Shown here: in pieces, positions 16,341 through 25,226 of the stretch
Numbering within the stretch: the stretch's first letter is position 1
Layout: every line of letters starts with the position of its first letter
Assembly (NCBI RefSeq): GCF_000955905.1
Contig: NZ_CP011097.1
Location: 693,957 to 757,956, forward strand
Origin: Candidatus Nitrosotenuis cloacae
Lineage (GTDB): Archaea > Thermoproteota > Nitrososphaeria > Nitrososphaerales > Nitrosopumilaceae
Direction of reading: 5' to 3'
DNA length: 64,000 nt
Translations under genes and position numbers: made by a program
Notes under the pieces: generated by a model
What the model saw: the letters and a program-made list of their open reading frames with translations, nothing else
The model's database searches: none
Told to the model about the DNA's origin: nothing

Positions 16341-17719
16341 GATATTCCCCGTATGGTTGCCACCCCTCTAATGGTAGGGCCGCCGTTTCCCATCTTCATT
16401 TGTTGCATTGGGTCTCCTTTGCCACAGTTTGTGATTGGCCTGACCGTAAAATCATTGCCACATGCATCAATTGATGAGAAAAACTCTGGCGCTGTGCCAA
16501 CAATAATGACATCGCGAAGTAATTCGCCAATTTCACCATTTTCTATTTTGTGTGCATATTGAGCAGAGATGCTCCAGTTGTGGCGTTTCATGTCAATTGA
16601 TGGCACCTTCATGTTTGAGATATAGTATCCATGTTTTGTGTCTTTGATGATCTCCTGAGGATCCCAGTTGCCTGCCTCAATGCATGTGCATGCCATTCTG
16701 ATTAGTGGCATGAACCCGTATGATGTTGCCCTCATGCTGGAATTTGGCTCTACTCCAAACATACTGGCAGTCTCTCTGCTATGCATGTGGTTGACTAGAA
16801 TTCCATCTTCGACCAGTTTTTTCTTTTGCGATTTAACTCCCTCATCATCAAACTCGTACCAACCAAGACTGCCTGGAATGGTGGGATCATCAATTACGTT
16901 TAGCGATTGTGAGCCTACCTTTTGTCCAAGCATTCCTGCCCACCATGCTCCGCCCGCCCAGGCCATTTCTTTTCCCAACACCCTGTCTGCTTCCGATGGA
17001 TGGCCTAGTATTTCATGAGTCAATAATGCCACAAAGTCTGGATTCATCACAAGTGCTGCTTTTTCCTCTTTTGGCTGCTTTGCATCCAATAATGATGCGG
17101 TATTATCAGAGATTTCACTTGCCACATCAAAGACATTGGCTAGCTTTTCCAATCCCCCACGCCCGCCTTCAGTAATGTTGATGGATTGAGTCATACCATA
17201 CTGATGGGCGGTTGCAACCATGTCTATTGTGCTGTCAGTATAGTTTTGTGTTATCTTGGCGCCTTCACTACTCTCAAAATATTTCCCAGTCAGAGTAATT
17301 ATTCCAGAAACCAAACTTTTTGATATTTTGGGATTTTGCCGTATTGTTTTATCTAAATCCTGGGATATCTTGGTCATCTCAGAAACATCAATTTCTTTTT
17401 GTATTGGATAGTTGATTGTTTTTTGCTGAACTGAAATATCGGATAATGCTATCTTGGCCTTTTTCTGAATGGATTTTGCAGCCTTTATTGCTGATATGAT
17501 GCCGTCCTCAATTTTATCACTATGACTAGTAGAGAAAAACCCCCAAGCCCCATCATACAAAACCCTGATTCCAATTCCACTATCCTGAATGATAGTGGAT
17601 TGCTCTATGATGCCGTTTTCTATTGTGATTCCATTTTTTGTTATATTTTCAATTCTTATGTCACAATATGCGGCGCCATGTTTTTGAGCAATTCTAATTG
17701 CTTTTTGCCCATCAAACAT
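16337..17719 (-). CDS. tldD: TldD/PmbA family metallopeptidase, TldD type
   Basis: 460 residues. The zinc-binding HEILGHPSEADRV motif (HExxxH) sits near residue 238, with a C-terminal domain containing RDVIIVGTAPEFFSSIDACGNDF. TldD proteins act with TldE/PmbA as a heterodimeric peptidase; the partner is not in the window, although archaeal TldD and PmbA genes are often adjacent. It leads the tldD-udg-mpg operon by four-base overlap. A role connected to repair is not implied by the family. Confidence 0.92.
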   Translation of the reverse strand: MFDGQKAIRIAQKHGAAYCDIRIENITKNGITIENGIIEQSTIIQDSGIGIRVLYDGAWGFFSTSHSDKIEDGIISAIKAAKSIQKKAKIALSDISVQQKTINYPIQKEIDVSEMTKISQDLDKTIRQNPKISKSLVSGIITLTGKYFESSEGAKITQNYTDSTIDMVATAHQYGMTQSINITEGGRGGLEKLANVFDVASEISDNTASLLDAKQPKEEKAALVMNPDFVALLTHEILGHPSEADRVLGKEMAWAGGAWWAGMLGQKVGSQSLNVIDDPTIPGSLGWYEFDDEGVKSQKKKLVEDGILVNHMHSRETASMFGVEPNSSMRATSYGFMPLIRMACTCIEAGNWDPQEIIKDTKHGYYISNMKVPSIDMKRHNWSISAQYAHKIENGEIGELLRDVIIVGTAPEFFSSIDACGNDFTVRPITNCGKGDPMQQMKMGNGGPTIRGVATIRGIS

Positions 17720-17743
17720 GATTTTTTTACAATATGCCAGTTG

Positions 17744-17875
17744 TTAATTGTTGCCTGAGATTATTGGCATTGTGTAATAGTATTCATCCTCAAAGGTATA
17801 GTCGTTTTTGCCTTTTTTGCGCAACGCCATGAAATACTCATTACAAACAGAATAGAACTCGGTGTTCTTGTCCAT
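17744..17875 (-). CDS. 43-residue small protein, unknown function
   Basis: Reading the complement from ATG 17875 gives 43 residues: an acidic and aromatic sequence (NEYFMALRKKGKNDY, then FEDEYYYT) with one Cys and no membrane segment. The frame ends 24 bp before the tldD start, so it probably shares that transcript. The codon use and strong Tyr/Phe content look like a folded small protein. Not recognised. Confidence 0.45.
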   Translation of the reverse strand: MDKNTEFYSVCNEYFMALRKKGKNDYTFEDEYYYTMPIISGNN

Positions 17876-17946
17876 GTGTTTTGGTTTTGGGTTTTTGGTT
17901 ATTTTGTGGAGTGTTGAAAGTTTTTGATTATTCTGCTATGTTTTGG

Positions 17947-19812
17947 TCATACTGCGGTCTTGTGCCCTAAGGGTAATGAAAATGTCACAGTGGTTCCAGA
18001 ATTTGGAGCGCTCAGCAGGCTAATTTTTCCACCATGAGCCTCTATGATCCCCTTGCAGATTGACAAACCAAGCCCACTGCCGCCTTTTTCCCGGGTTAAT
18101 GATGCATCTGCTTGGTAGAATTTTGTAAACAACTTATCTTGTCTTTCGTATGGTATGCCTGATCCATTATCACTCACTGATATTTTCAGCTCATCCCGAG
18201 TTTCCTCAGATGATAGTCGGATGATCCCAGTCTCTGGTTTTACTGCCTTGAGGCTATTTTTTATTAAATTTGTTAAAACTTGGATTATTCTATCAGAATC
18301 ATGCGGTATGATGCTTGTGCCAATTTCATTTATTATGGAAATTTTCTCTTCCTCCGCCTGCGGCTGTAGTGTTTGAATTGATTTTGTTACGGTATCGCGA
18401 ATGTCGGTGTCCTCTTTTTTCATCTTTAGCTGGCCTAGCTCTAGTTTTTGTACATCAAGCAAGTCTGAGATCAACTGCAACAATGACGCGGCGCTTGACT
18501 TTATGATGGATACTCGTTCCTTTTGCTTTTCTGTCATGTCTCCTAAATGCCCGCTGAGCAAAATGTCCGCATACCCTCGGATTGGAACTAGTGGCGTTTT
18601 GAGCTCGTGCGTGATCATGGCAAGGAACTCGTCTTTTGCAGTGTCCATCTTTTTTGCCTCTTCTTCCTTTAGGTGAATTGTCTCTGACATTGTGTTGAAG
18701 CTAGATGCAAGCTCACCAATTTCGTCTTTGGCAGAATATTCGATTTTCTCACCATATGTTCCCTCTCTGACACGAGACAGCGCACCTGTGATCTTTTGCA
18801 GCGGGCTTAGTGATCTTCTGATCGTATATAGTACGATAACAAATATGGCGATATCTACTCCAATTACTACCAGTGTGATTATCTGTCCTTGGTCTCGCTG
18901 TTCAAGTCTGTCCGTATTCCACATGTCGAGCATTACATCAATCGAATCTATCAGGGATTGTCTTTGGCTGTTTATTCGTGAAACTGGATTGTCCAGTTCA
19001 TTGGAGTATAATGATTTTGTCTCTATTGTCTTGACTCGCAGTCCAACTGCCTCCCATAGTAAATCCAACTCATCAAGTGATTGTGAGTTTTCTCTAGGTA
19101 TTGGTACAAGATTTTCTGGTTTGATGTTTGTGCCACTCAAGTCCAGGCCGTCCAATGGTAATTGCAATAGTTTTCTCATTCCAGCATCAAATGTAGTTCT
19201 GGATTTGTGCAGGCTTTGCTTTGCCTCATCTTCCTGGCCAAGCGACACTAGTAATGCATTTTGCCCTATTGTCTTTGCTGTCTCTCGTAATTCAAGCGCA
19301 ATCTCTTGGTGTCGATTATAGTCCCTGCTCAATATCTCCAAATCGCGTGTAAGTGCATCCGCAGTCAGGATAAGCTCGGTGTTTTTTTCCAAAACATAGT
19401 TCACTGCATTGACCACATCCTTGTTGTAAATTGATGTTGTTTGGATCTCCAGCGCATCCGTTCTGTATGAACTCCAGATTTTGTTCACATTCTCATAGTC
19501 TGATAGTACACTGTTTGGTATTGCAGCTACTACTTGTCCTCGAATTGTACCGCCATTTTTCAGCGTAGACAACACGGCATCGAATTCACTGATCTCTTTT
19601 TCTAGCTGAGGCCTGTCCGTCTCCTTTCCATTTGCAATTGATCCTGCAAGGCCTGCGATTGTCTCTACTTTGGTCTTGAGGTCTCCCGCGCGAATAATGG
19701 AATATGACTCGTTTGTAGTTGATATCTGGGTGTTATACAGAACAAAGAGATTAAAGAACGCAACTCCTATCAAAACCCCGACAAGAAGGTACGTCTTGCT
19801 GATAATCTTCAT
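17947..19812 (-). CDS. Membrane sensor histidine kinase (HAMP-HisKA-HATPase)
   Basis: 621 residues. There is a signal-anchor helix at about 5-27, a long helical sensor domain of about 270 residues with repeated heptads, and a second transmembrane helix near 308-325. Then comes a HAMP domain, HisKA with phospho-acceptor AMITHELKTPLVPIRG near residue 403, and an ATPase domain with N-box (NLIKNSLKA), G1 box DNGSGIP and G2 GGSGLGLSI. It senses an unknown external or membrane signal. It is divergent from an Hpt-like gene that shares its TATA region. Confidence 0.93.
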   Translation of the reverse strand: MKIISKTYLLVGVLIGVAFFNLFVLYNTQISTTNESYSIIRAGDLKTKVETIAGLAGSIANGKETDRPQLEKEISEFDAVLSTLKNGGTIRGQVVAAIPNSVLSDYENVNKIWSSYRTDALEIQTTSIYNKDVVNAVNYVLEKNTELILTADALTRDLEILSRDYNRHQEIALELRETAKTIGQNALLVSLGQEDEAKQSLHKSRTTFDAGMRKLLQLPLDGLDLSGTNIKPENLVPIPRENSQSLDELDLLWEAVGLRVKTIETKSLYSNELDNPVSRINSQRQSLIDSIDVMLDMWNTDRLEQRDQGQIITLVVIGVDIAIFVIVLYTIRRSLSPLQKITGALSRVREGTYGEKIEYSAKDEIGELASSFNTMSETIHLKEEEAKKMDTAKDEFLAMITHELKTPLVPIRGYADILLSGHLGDMTEKQKERVSIIKSSAASLLQLISDLLDVQKLELGQLKMKKEDTDIRDTVTKSIQTLQPQAEEEKISIINEIGTSIIPHDSDRIIQVLTNLIKNSLKAVKPETGIIRLSSEETRDELKISVSDNGSGIPYERQDKLFTKFYQADASLTREKGGSGLGLSICKGIIEAHGGKISLLSAPNSGTTVTFSLPLGHKTAV

Positions 19813-19837
19813 TTTTAGCTATTCTAGTTCCTGATAT

Positions 19838-19849
19838 GGTATAAAAACC
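19838..19849. promoter_or_regulatory. Two-way TATA element between kinase and Hpt genes
   Basis: GGTATAAAAACC reads as a TATA box on the plus strand and, as GGTTTTTATACC, on the minus strand. The plus gene starts at 19872 and the minus gene at 19812, about 30 bases either side. With the usual 26-nt spacing, both mRNAs would have leaders of fewer than 10 bases. The two divergent genes could share one TBP site. Confidence 0.45.
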
Positions 19850-19871
19850 ACGATCAAATTATTGTTAGTAG

Positions 19872-20231
19872 TTGTCAGAAGAATTCTTACGCATAGCAAA
19901 AGAGGAGGTTAGCCAAGATATTGCCGAGATTGGTAATCTGCTAAATCACTGTTCCAATGATGCAGACATTACAAAACATGCATCAGACATAGAAAAACAC
20001 ATCCACAAAATAAAGGGACTAGCACCAATGATGGGCCAAGAACAAATAGGAAATATAGCAACACTGCTTGATAAACTTCTCAAAGTCGTTTTGTCTGGAA
20101 AGACAATCCCTGGAACTCATCACACTCTTACCCAATCATATGGATTCATGAAAAGTGCAATTGATGGAAATCTAACAAATTACGATATACTGTACTTAGA
20201 AATCACGCAATCTCACAAGGATCTATTATAG
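19872..20231 (+). CDS. Hpt-like phosphotransfer protein
   Basis: 119 residues from TTG, entirely helical. The motif KHIHKIKGLAPMMG near residue 40 is the Hpt signature (HxxKG), where the His of HKIKG would carry the phosphoryl group. Length fits a stand-alone Hpt four-helix bundle. It lies between a kinase and a CheY-like gene, so a kinase-Hpt-receiver relay is the simple reading. Confidence 0.75.
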   Translation: MSEEFLRIAKEEVSQDIAEIGNLLNHCSNDADITKHASDIEKHIHKIKGLAPMMGQEQIGNIATLLDKLLKVVLSGKTIPGTHHTLTQSYGFMKSAIDGNLTNYDILYLEITQSHKDLL

Positions 20232-20266
20232 AAATTCTCTTAAGTTATGACATTTGAGGTGTTGAT

Positions 20267-20626
20267 ATGGCACGAGTGATGATAGCAGATGATTCAGATG
20301 CAATCCGATTGGTACTACAAGACATACTTGGTATTGGAGGGCATGAAATCGTTGCCGAGGCACAAAACGGAGCAGAAGCAGTTGAAATGTTCTCACAGGT
20401 AAACCCAGATGTTCTGTTGTTGGATCTTGCAATGCCAAAAAAGGATGGACTAACGGTAGTCAAAGAAGTGATTGGAAAGCACCCAAATGCAAAAATCATC
20501 CTAATCACCGCAAGCGATAATCAAAATGTAATAAATGAGTGTCTTCAATATGGTGCAAAATCATTCATCTCAAAGCCGTTTGACTTTGATTATGTCTTGA
20601 AATTAATCAACGATGTTACAAAATAA
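20267..20626 (+). CDS. CheY-like single receiver domain
   Basis: 119 residues, one receiver domain: acidic pair ADDSD near residue 8, phospho-Asp in LLLDLAMPKKDG near residue 53, Thr in LITAS, and Lys in ISKPF. There is no output domain, and no che genes are adjacent. It follows the Hpt gene after 35 bp and stops directly beside the convergent response-regulator gene. Confidence 0.92.
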   Translation: MARVMIADDSDAIRLVLQDILGIGGHEIVAEAQNGAEAVEMFSQVNPDVLLLDLAMPKKDGLTVVKEVIGKHPNAKIILITASDNQNVINECLQYGAKSFISKPFDFDYVLKLINDVTK

Positions 20627-21556
20627 TTATTTTAGCCAGCTAAATCCCTTACTGGTTAGCAGTTTGGCGTTTTCCAACTTGAATTTATCATTACATCTAA
20701 GGCACAGATAATCCAAAAGAATCTCACCAAAGACCTCAGCGCAGTCATTGCAGGTGTACATGTTTTCTTGTACTCTATAATCCACACCAAAGACCTTGAT
20801 GTCTTGGTGGCATTTTGGACACTTGTCCTCAATATATGATGCCGCAGATGTGACATTTCCGCATTTATAGTGCTCTATTATTTTTTCCTGCTTGAAATTC
20901 GTTCCCTTGCACTTTGGGCAATGAAATGTCTGGGCCACTCTAACTGAGCTGCACCTAGGACATGCGATTTCCTTTATGTCGTCAATTTGTATTGCTTTTT
21001 TGTTTGATACGAGTCGTTTTATTTGTGGTATGATCTCTAATTCTTCCTTGCCTAGTTGCTGTTGTATTCTTAATAGGGAAATCTGAGTAGAGTTCGTCAT
21101 TAGGTTCTCAAGCATTTGCTCCGAGTTCTCATCCAGTCCTTGAGTTTCCTCGGTTTTCAGTGTCTCAATTATCTGTCTGATGTTCTCTAGTCTGATTGGT
21201 TTTGGGAGATATTGGTATGCACCTTGGGCAATCACGTCTTTGATCGAGTCCTCGCTTTTTTCCCTGGCTGTCTCAATTATGACTTTGACATCTGGACGCA
21301 GAGTAAGCATTTGAGTCATGATTGAATACCCTGTCATGTCTGGCAGATTGTAATCCAAAAACACAAGTGGGACCTTACCTGCCTCAACTAGTTCCTTAAA
21401 TGATTCTATTCCGGTTTTGCCATTTTGACAGTGGTGAATTCTTTTGAGTCCAAGCTTGTTTAGAAATTCCTTGAGCAAAATGCCCACTGCCGGACTGTCT
21501 TCTATTATCAGTACATCTTTTTCTTCAATGCTTGACAATGTTTGATGTTTTTGCAT
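20627..21556 (-). CDS. Response regulator with zinc-ribbon output domain (TackOD1-like)
   Basis: 309 residues. A receiver fills about 12-135: IIEDSPAV, phospho-Asp in LVFLDYNLPDMTG, KPI lysine. After a helical linker the C-terminal part, from about residue 195, has repeated cysteine pairs (CPRC, CPKC, CPKC, CNDC, CLRC and single Cys) that form a multi-zinc output domain. This layout resembles the thaumarchaeal output domain called TackOD1, from memory. DNA binding or protein binding are both possible. Confidence 0.8.
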   Translation of the reverse strand: MQKHQTLSSIEEKDVLIIEDSPAVGILLKEFLNKLGLKRIHHCQNGKTGIESFKELVEAGKVPLVFLDYNLPDMTGYSIMTQMLTLRPDVKVIIETAREKSEDSIKDVIAQGAYQYLPKPIRLENIRQIIETLKTEETQGLDENSEQMLENLMTNSTQISLLRIQQQLGKEELEIIPQIKRLVSNKKAIQIDDIKEIACPRCSSVRVAQTFHCPKCKGTNFKQEKIIEHYKCGNVTSAASYIEDKCPKCHQDIKVFGVDYRVQENMYTCNDCAEVFGEILLDYLCLRCNDKFKLENAKLLTSKGFSWLK

Positions 21557-21619
21557 CGAGTATGAAAAGTTTGGTTTGCTTTAGTTATGGTTAATAGTGC
21601 GAAAACGACTTTGTAATTC

Positions 21620-23449
21620 ATGTCAAAGGCAGTAGCAGATACCAGCGTGATAATTAGCGGCTATATAACAAAACAAATCGAATCAAAATCGTTACAAAAC
21701 ATTGACCTGATAATTCCAGTGGCAGCATTGGATGAGTTACAGTCCCAGGCATCACAAGGGCGAGAGCAAGGATTCGTTGGGCTGGAGGAGATAAAAAAAA
21801 TACAAAAACTATGCCAGCAAAACAATATCTCGGTACAGTTCATCGGGCAGAGGCCAAATCTTGAGGACATTAAGCTAGCAAAGCATGGGAGAATTGATGC
21901 CATCATAAAAGACGTGGCAAAGCAGAACAATGCCACATTGTATACTGCAGATTATGTCCAAGGCCTAACTGCAGAGGCAGAAGGTGTCTTGGTAGTGTAC
22001 CAAAAATCAGAAAATTTTTTACCGCAAAATCTCGAGTTTTTGAGATTCTTTGATCATACCACAATGAGTGTTCACCTAAAAGAGAATAATCCACCACTTG
22101 CAAAGCGTGGCAAGCCAGGCGCATTTGAGCTGGTAAAACTCGAAGATGCTGCACTGTCTGATGAATATTTGGAGCTAATCAGCACGCAAATTCTTGAGGC
22201 AAGCAAGGTATCAAATGCCGGAACAATAGAGATCTCCAAATCTGGCGCACTTGTCATACAGTATGCCGATTATCGCATAGCCATAACCAGGCCGCCATTT
22301 TCCGAATCCCATGAAATAACTATAGTGCACCCAATCACAAAGATGTCACTAGATCAGTATGGCCTGTCTGAGAAACTAATGACCAGACTATCCGAGCAGG
22401 CAGATGGAATAATAATATCTGGCTCTCCTGGCTCTGGCAAAAGTACGCTAGCGTCAAGCATTGCAAATTTTTATGCAGCCAAGGGAAACATTGTCAAGAC
22501 ATTCGAGTCGCCAAGGGATTTGCAAGTTGATACGGGAATCACCCAATACACAAAACTGGAGGGAAGCTTTGAAAATTCGGCAGACATTTTACTATTGGTA
22601 AGGCCAGACTATACAATATTTGATGAGGTTCGACGACAGGAAGATTTTAGGATATTTGCAGATTTGAGATTGGCAGGGGTGGGCATGGTGGGTGTGGTAC
22701 ATGCAAACATGCCACTTGATGCAGTGCAGAGATTCATTGGAAAAATAGAACTTGGTATGATACCGAGTGTGATTGATACCGTTGTATTTGTCAAAAATGG
22801 CATGGTCTCAAAAATCTATGATCTTGAGCTCAAAGTCAAGGTCCCATCTGGAATGGTAGAGCAGGACTTGGCAAGACCTGTAATTGAGATCTCGGATTTT
22901 GAATCCGGATTGTTAGAATATGAAATCTATACCTTTGGTGAGGAAAATGTAATTGTTCCAGTAAATGAGTCTGAAACCCAGTCTGGCGTTCACAAGCTAG
23001 CCGCGGAAAAAATTCGAGAAACAATGAGGCGCTTTGATCCAAACCCCAAAATCGAGATTCTATCGGACAATAGCGTCAAGGTAATGGTCAAAAAGGATTC
23101 CATACCATCATTGATAGGAAAAGGAGGCTCTACTATCAGTGAGCTTGAAAAAATCCTACACGTGCATATTGATGTAGTGGAAAAAGAATCCGAATCACAC
23201 GAGTCACATGAACGCTCTGGCGGTGTGCGCTTTGATTTTTCCGAGTCAACTAATTCTTTGATGTTTGATGTAGACAAGCGTTACAATGGAGCCCTGGCAG
23301 AAATCTACGTAAATGATAGGTATGTTGCTACGGCACGGGTTGCAAGGCACGGCAAGATCAAAATATCTAAACGATCAGATGAAGGAAAAGCGCTATCAAG
23401 ACTGGCCTCATCAAAGAGCGATATTGAGATAACGATCAAGGATTTTTAA
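21620..23449 (+). CDS. PIN-domain plus hexameric ATPase plus KH protein (PINA type)
   Basis: 609 residues. The N-terminal PIN domain starts ADTSVIISG with later acidic residues (LDEL, DAIIKD, TADYVQG). A PilT/VirB11-like ATPase follows: Walker A SGSPGSGKST near residue 273 and FDEVRRQEDF near residue 335. A KH domain with IGKGGSTISELEKIL lies near residue 500. The same architecture is the archaeal PINA, reported in Sulfolobus as a Holliday-junction-related hexameric ATPase. The stop overlaps the convergent DtxR gene by 14 bp. Confidence 0.9.
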   Translation: MSKAVADTSVIISGYITKQIESKSLQNIDLIIPVAALDELQSQASQGREQGFVGLEEIKKIQKLCQQNNISVQFIGQRPNLEDIKLAKHGRIDAIIKDVAKQNNATLYTADYVQGLTAEAEGVLVVYQKSENFLPQNLEFLRFFDHTTMSVHLKENNPPLAKRGKPGAFELVKLEDAALSDEYLELISTQILEASKVSNAGTIEISKSGALVIQYADYRIAITRPPFSESHEITIVHPITKMSLDQYGLSEKLMTRLSEQADGIIISGSPGSGKSTLASSIANFYAAKGNIVKTFESPRDLQVDTGITQYTKLEGSFENSADILLLVRPDYTIFDEVRRQEDFRIFADLRLAGVGMVGVVHANMPLDAVQRFIGKIELGMIPSVIDTVVFVKNGMVSKIYDLELKVKVPSGMVEQDLARPVIEISDFESGLLEYEIYTFGEENVIVPVNESETQSGVHKLAAEKIRETMRRFDPNPKIEILSDNSVKVMVKKDSIPSLIGKGGSTISELEKILHVHIDVVEKESESHESHERSGGVRFDFSESTNSLMFDVDKRYNGALAEIYVNDRYVATARVARHGKIKISKRSDEGKALSRLASSKSDIEITIKDF

Positions 23450-23897
23450 AACCATCAAGAAGCTTTTGGTTTGATTTCAGATATGCAATGAATTTTCGCA
23501 GCTGCTTTATTGTTTTTGGGTTTAGGTGATGCTCAATTCCCTCTGCGTCCTGGTTTGCGGTGTCATGCTCTATTCCAAGTATCTCAAAGAACTCGAGCAA
23601 AATTCCGTGCTTTTGTCGAACAGCGTCTGCAACGCTATTTCCTTTTGGAGTGAGATTGATGCCATGGTATTTTTCGTATTTTAGGTAGCCGTTTTCGTCT
23701 AGTCTTTTGAGCATCTTGGTAACACTTGGTGCACTCACATTCATGTATCTTGAAATGTCCAGCGTTGTGGCATATCCTTTGAGCTCTACTAGTTCTGATA
23801 TGACCTCCAAATAGTCTTCCATTCTGGATAGGTCTGATTTGGAGGACTTGTGTGCCGCTTTGATTGATTCTAATCGTATCTCGCTCTTTTTCTTCAA
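23436..23897 (-). CDS. DtxR/MntR-family metal-dependent regulator
   Basis: 153 residues. A winged HTH (about 25-85, YATTLDISRYMNVSAPSVTKML) is followed by the dimerisation and metal-binding part with HGILLEFFEILGI and EGIEHHL, the usual metal-ligand region. There is no SH3-like third domain, so it is the short MntR-like form. It should repress Fe or Mn uptake genes with metal bound; targets are not visible here. Confidence 0.9.
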   Translation of the reverse strand: MKKKSEIRLESIKAAHKSSKSDLSRMEDYLEVISELVELKGYATTLDISRYMNVSAPSVTKMLKRLDENGYLKYEKYHGINLTPKGNSVADAVRQKHGILLEFFEILGIEHDTANQDAEGIEHHLNPKTIKQLRKFIAYLKSNQKLLDGFKNP

Positions 23898-23988
23898 ATT
23901 GGTTTCCTAAACAATGCGTGTCTTATATTCTAGTCTAAGACTGATTTGGATAATTGGTTTTTAATGACCTGTATGGTTTTGTAATTTT

Positions 23989-24483
23989 GTGGCAACTCGA
24001 GCCCAAGTATTAATTCCAATCATTATAGCTGCGGCAATAATCGGCGTGGTCGGCATGCTATCACTTCCAAAGGATATCAAACTGGAGCAATCCGAATTCC
24101 CACGGGGAATCGTAAAGATTGATGATGTTACGCTTCAGGTCCAAATTGCTGACACAAAACCACTCCAAACAAGGGGCCTGATGTTCCAAGAAAAACTTCC
24201 ATATGATCAAGGGATGTTGTTTGTCTTTGAGGAAGAAGGAGTCCGCTCAATGTGGATGCTAAACATGCAGTTCTCACTAGATGTGCTCTGGATTGATGCC
24301 GACGGAAACGTTTTGCACATAGAAAAGGACACTCAGCCCTGCAAGTCCGCACTTGAAACCGTGGGGTGCACTTTTACAAATGGTAATGACACTGCAGCAA
24401 AATATGTACTAGAGGTGACTGCAGGGTTTGTTGATAAATATAACATAACACAAGACTCCAAACTAGAATTGATATCAGTGTGA
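23989..24483 (+). CDS. DUF192-family membrane-anchored protein
   Basis: 164 residues from GTG. A signal anchor at about 7-26 is followed by the DUF192 fold: QVQIADTKPLQTRGLMFQEKLP, GMLFVFEE and MWMLNMQFSLDVLWID. The tail contains CKSALETVGC, which could form a disulphide. The family is widespread, secreted or periplasmic, with no settled function. Confidence 0.85.
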   Translation: MATRAQVLIPIIIAAAIIGVVGMLSLPKDIKLEQSEFPRGIVKIDDVTLQVQIADTKPLQTRGLMFQEKLPYDQGMLFVFEEEGVRSMWMLNMQFSLDVLWIDADGNVLHIEKDTQPCKSALETVGCTFTNGNDTAAKYVLEVTAGFVDKYNITQDSKLELISV

Positions 24484-24530
24484 TTATCTGGAAAGGCTTA
24501 TCTGTAGTAGTCTGATTTTTACAAAAATCT

Positions 24531-25169
24531 ATGAACAAAGTAATTCCAATCGTAATTGGTACAGCAATTGTCATGTTGATTGGAATTGCAGTATTTGTGT
24601 CTGATTTCGTCCCAGCAGAGCCCCCAATTGAACAAAAAGAACACACTTCAACATATCTCACATTAAATGGATTGATCAAAGAAAAACTTGAATCTCAACA
24701 AATCCAAATGTCGTCCCCAATTAAGCTAAGCAAGCAAGATGATCTGCAAAAGTATTGCTCATTTTTCACCGATCCTGCAAAACAGGATCTAGTGCAATAC
24801 TGCACATCCACTGAGCTCAAAGACATCAATGACACATTTCTTGGAAACATCCACATGGTTGGAAGCCCGGATGAGCCAAAAATCACACTAGCACTAGTTC
24901 AAGTAAATCAGACCATGGGGCAACTCGATTCTGTCAAAACAATATTTGATGCAACAGTAAGATCCACTGTATGTGATTGTTGGGAGCAGCAAAAGCCGGG
25001 AGGCCTAGATAATATCGGTCAGTGGGTTGATGGCCTGCAACAATTCCATCAAAGTGGTAACAAACCCCATAGCAAGTCCAATGAACTAATTTTAGATGGA
25101 AAAACCATGCAAATGGAGCTAAGCCAAAACGAGAATGGTTTTCTGTGGCAGTTTTTTATATACAACTAG
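24531..25169 (+). CDS. Signal-anchored exported protein, unknown function
   Basis: 212 residues. One N-terminal transmembrane helix (about 5-25) anchors a soluble domain outside the cell. Four cysteines are seen: YCSFF, YCTST and the pair VCDCWEQ. No known domain was recognised. The conserved-looking centre TLALVQVNQTMGQLDSV could be a strand-helix unit. It ends just before a palindromic site and a histidine kinase. Confidence 0.55.
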   Translation: MNKVIPIVIGTAIVMLIGIAVFVSDFVPAEPPIEQKEHTSTYLTLNGLIKEKLESQQIQMSSPIKLSKQDDLQKYCSFFTDPAKQDLVQYCTSTELKDINDTFLGNIHMVGSPDEPKITLALVQVNQTMGQLDSVKTIFDATVRSTVCDCWEQQKPGGLDNIGQWVDGLQQFHQSGNKPHSKSNELILDGKTMQMELSQNENGFLWQFFIYN

Positions 25170-25171
25170 TT

Positions 25172-25190
25172 TGTCTGTTCCGAACAAACA
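25172..25190. promoter_or_regulatory. 19-bp palindromic operator upstream of a histidine kinase (site A)
   Basis: TGTCTGTTCCGAACAAACA is an inverted repeat with arms of 9 bp and a one-base centre; one arm position differs. It lies 5 bases before an AT-rich TATA-like stretch (25196-25212) and 36 bases before the kinase start. A nearly identical palindrome (site B, 59797-59815) lies in the same position before the TrmB-family gene. Confidence 0.6.
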
Positions 25191-25226
25191 GTCCGTTATT
25201 ATTGATTTATTCCTAGGAACAAAGGC

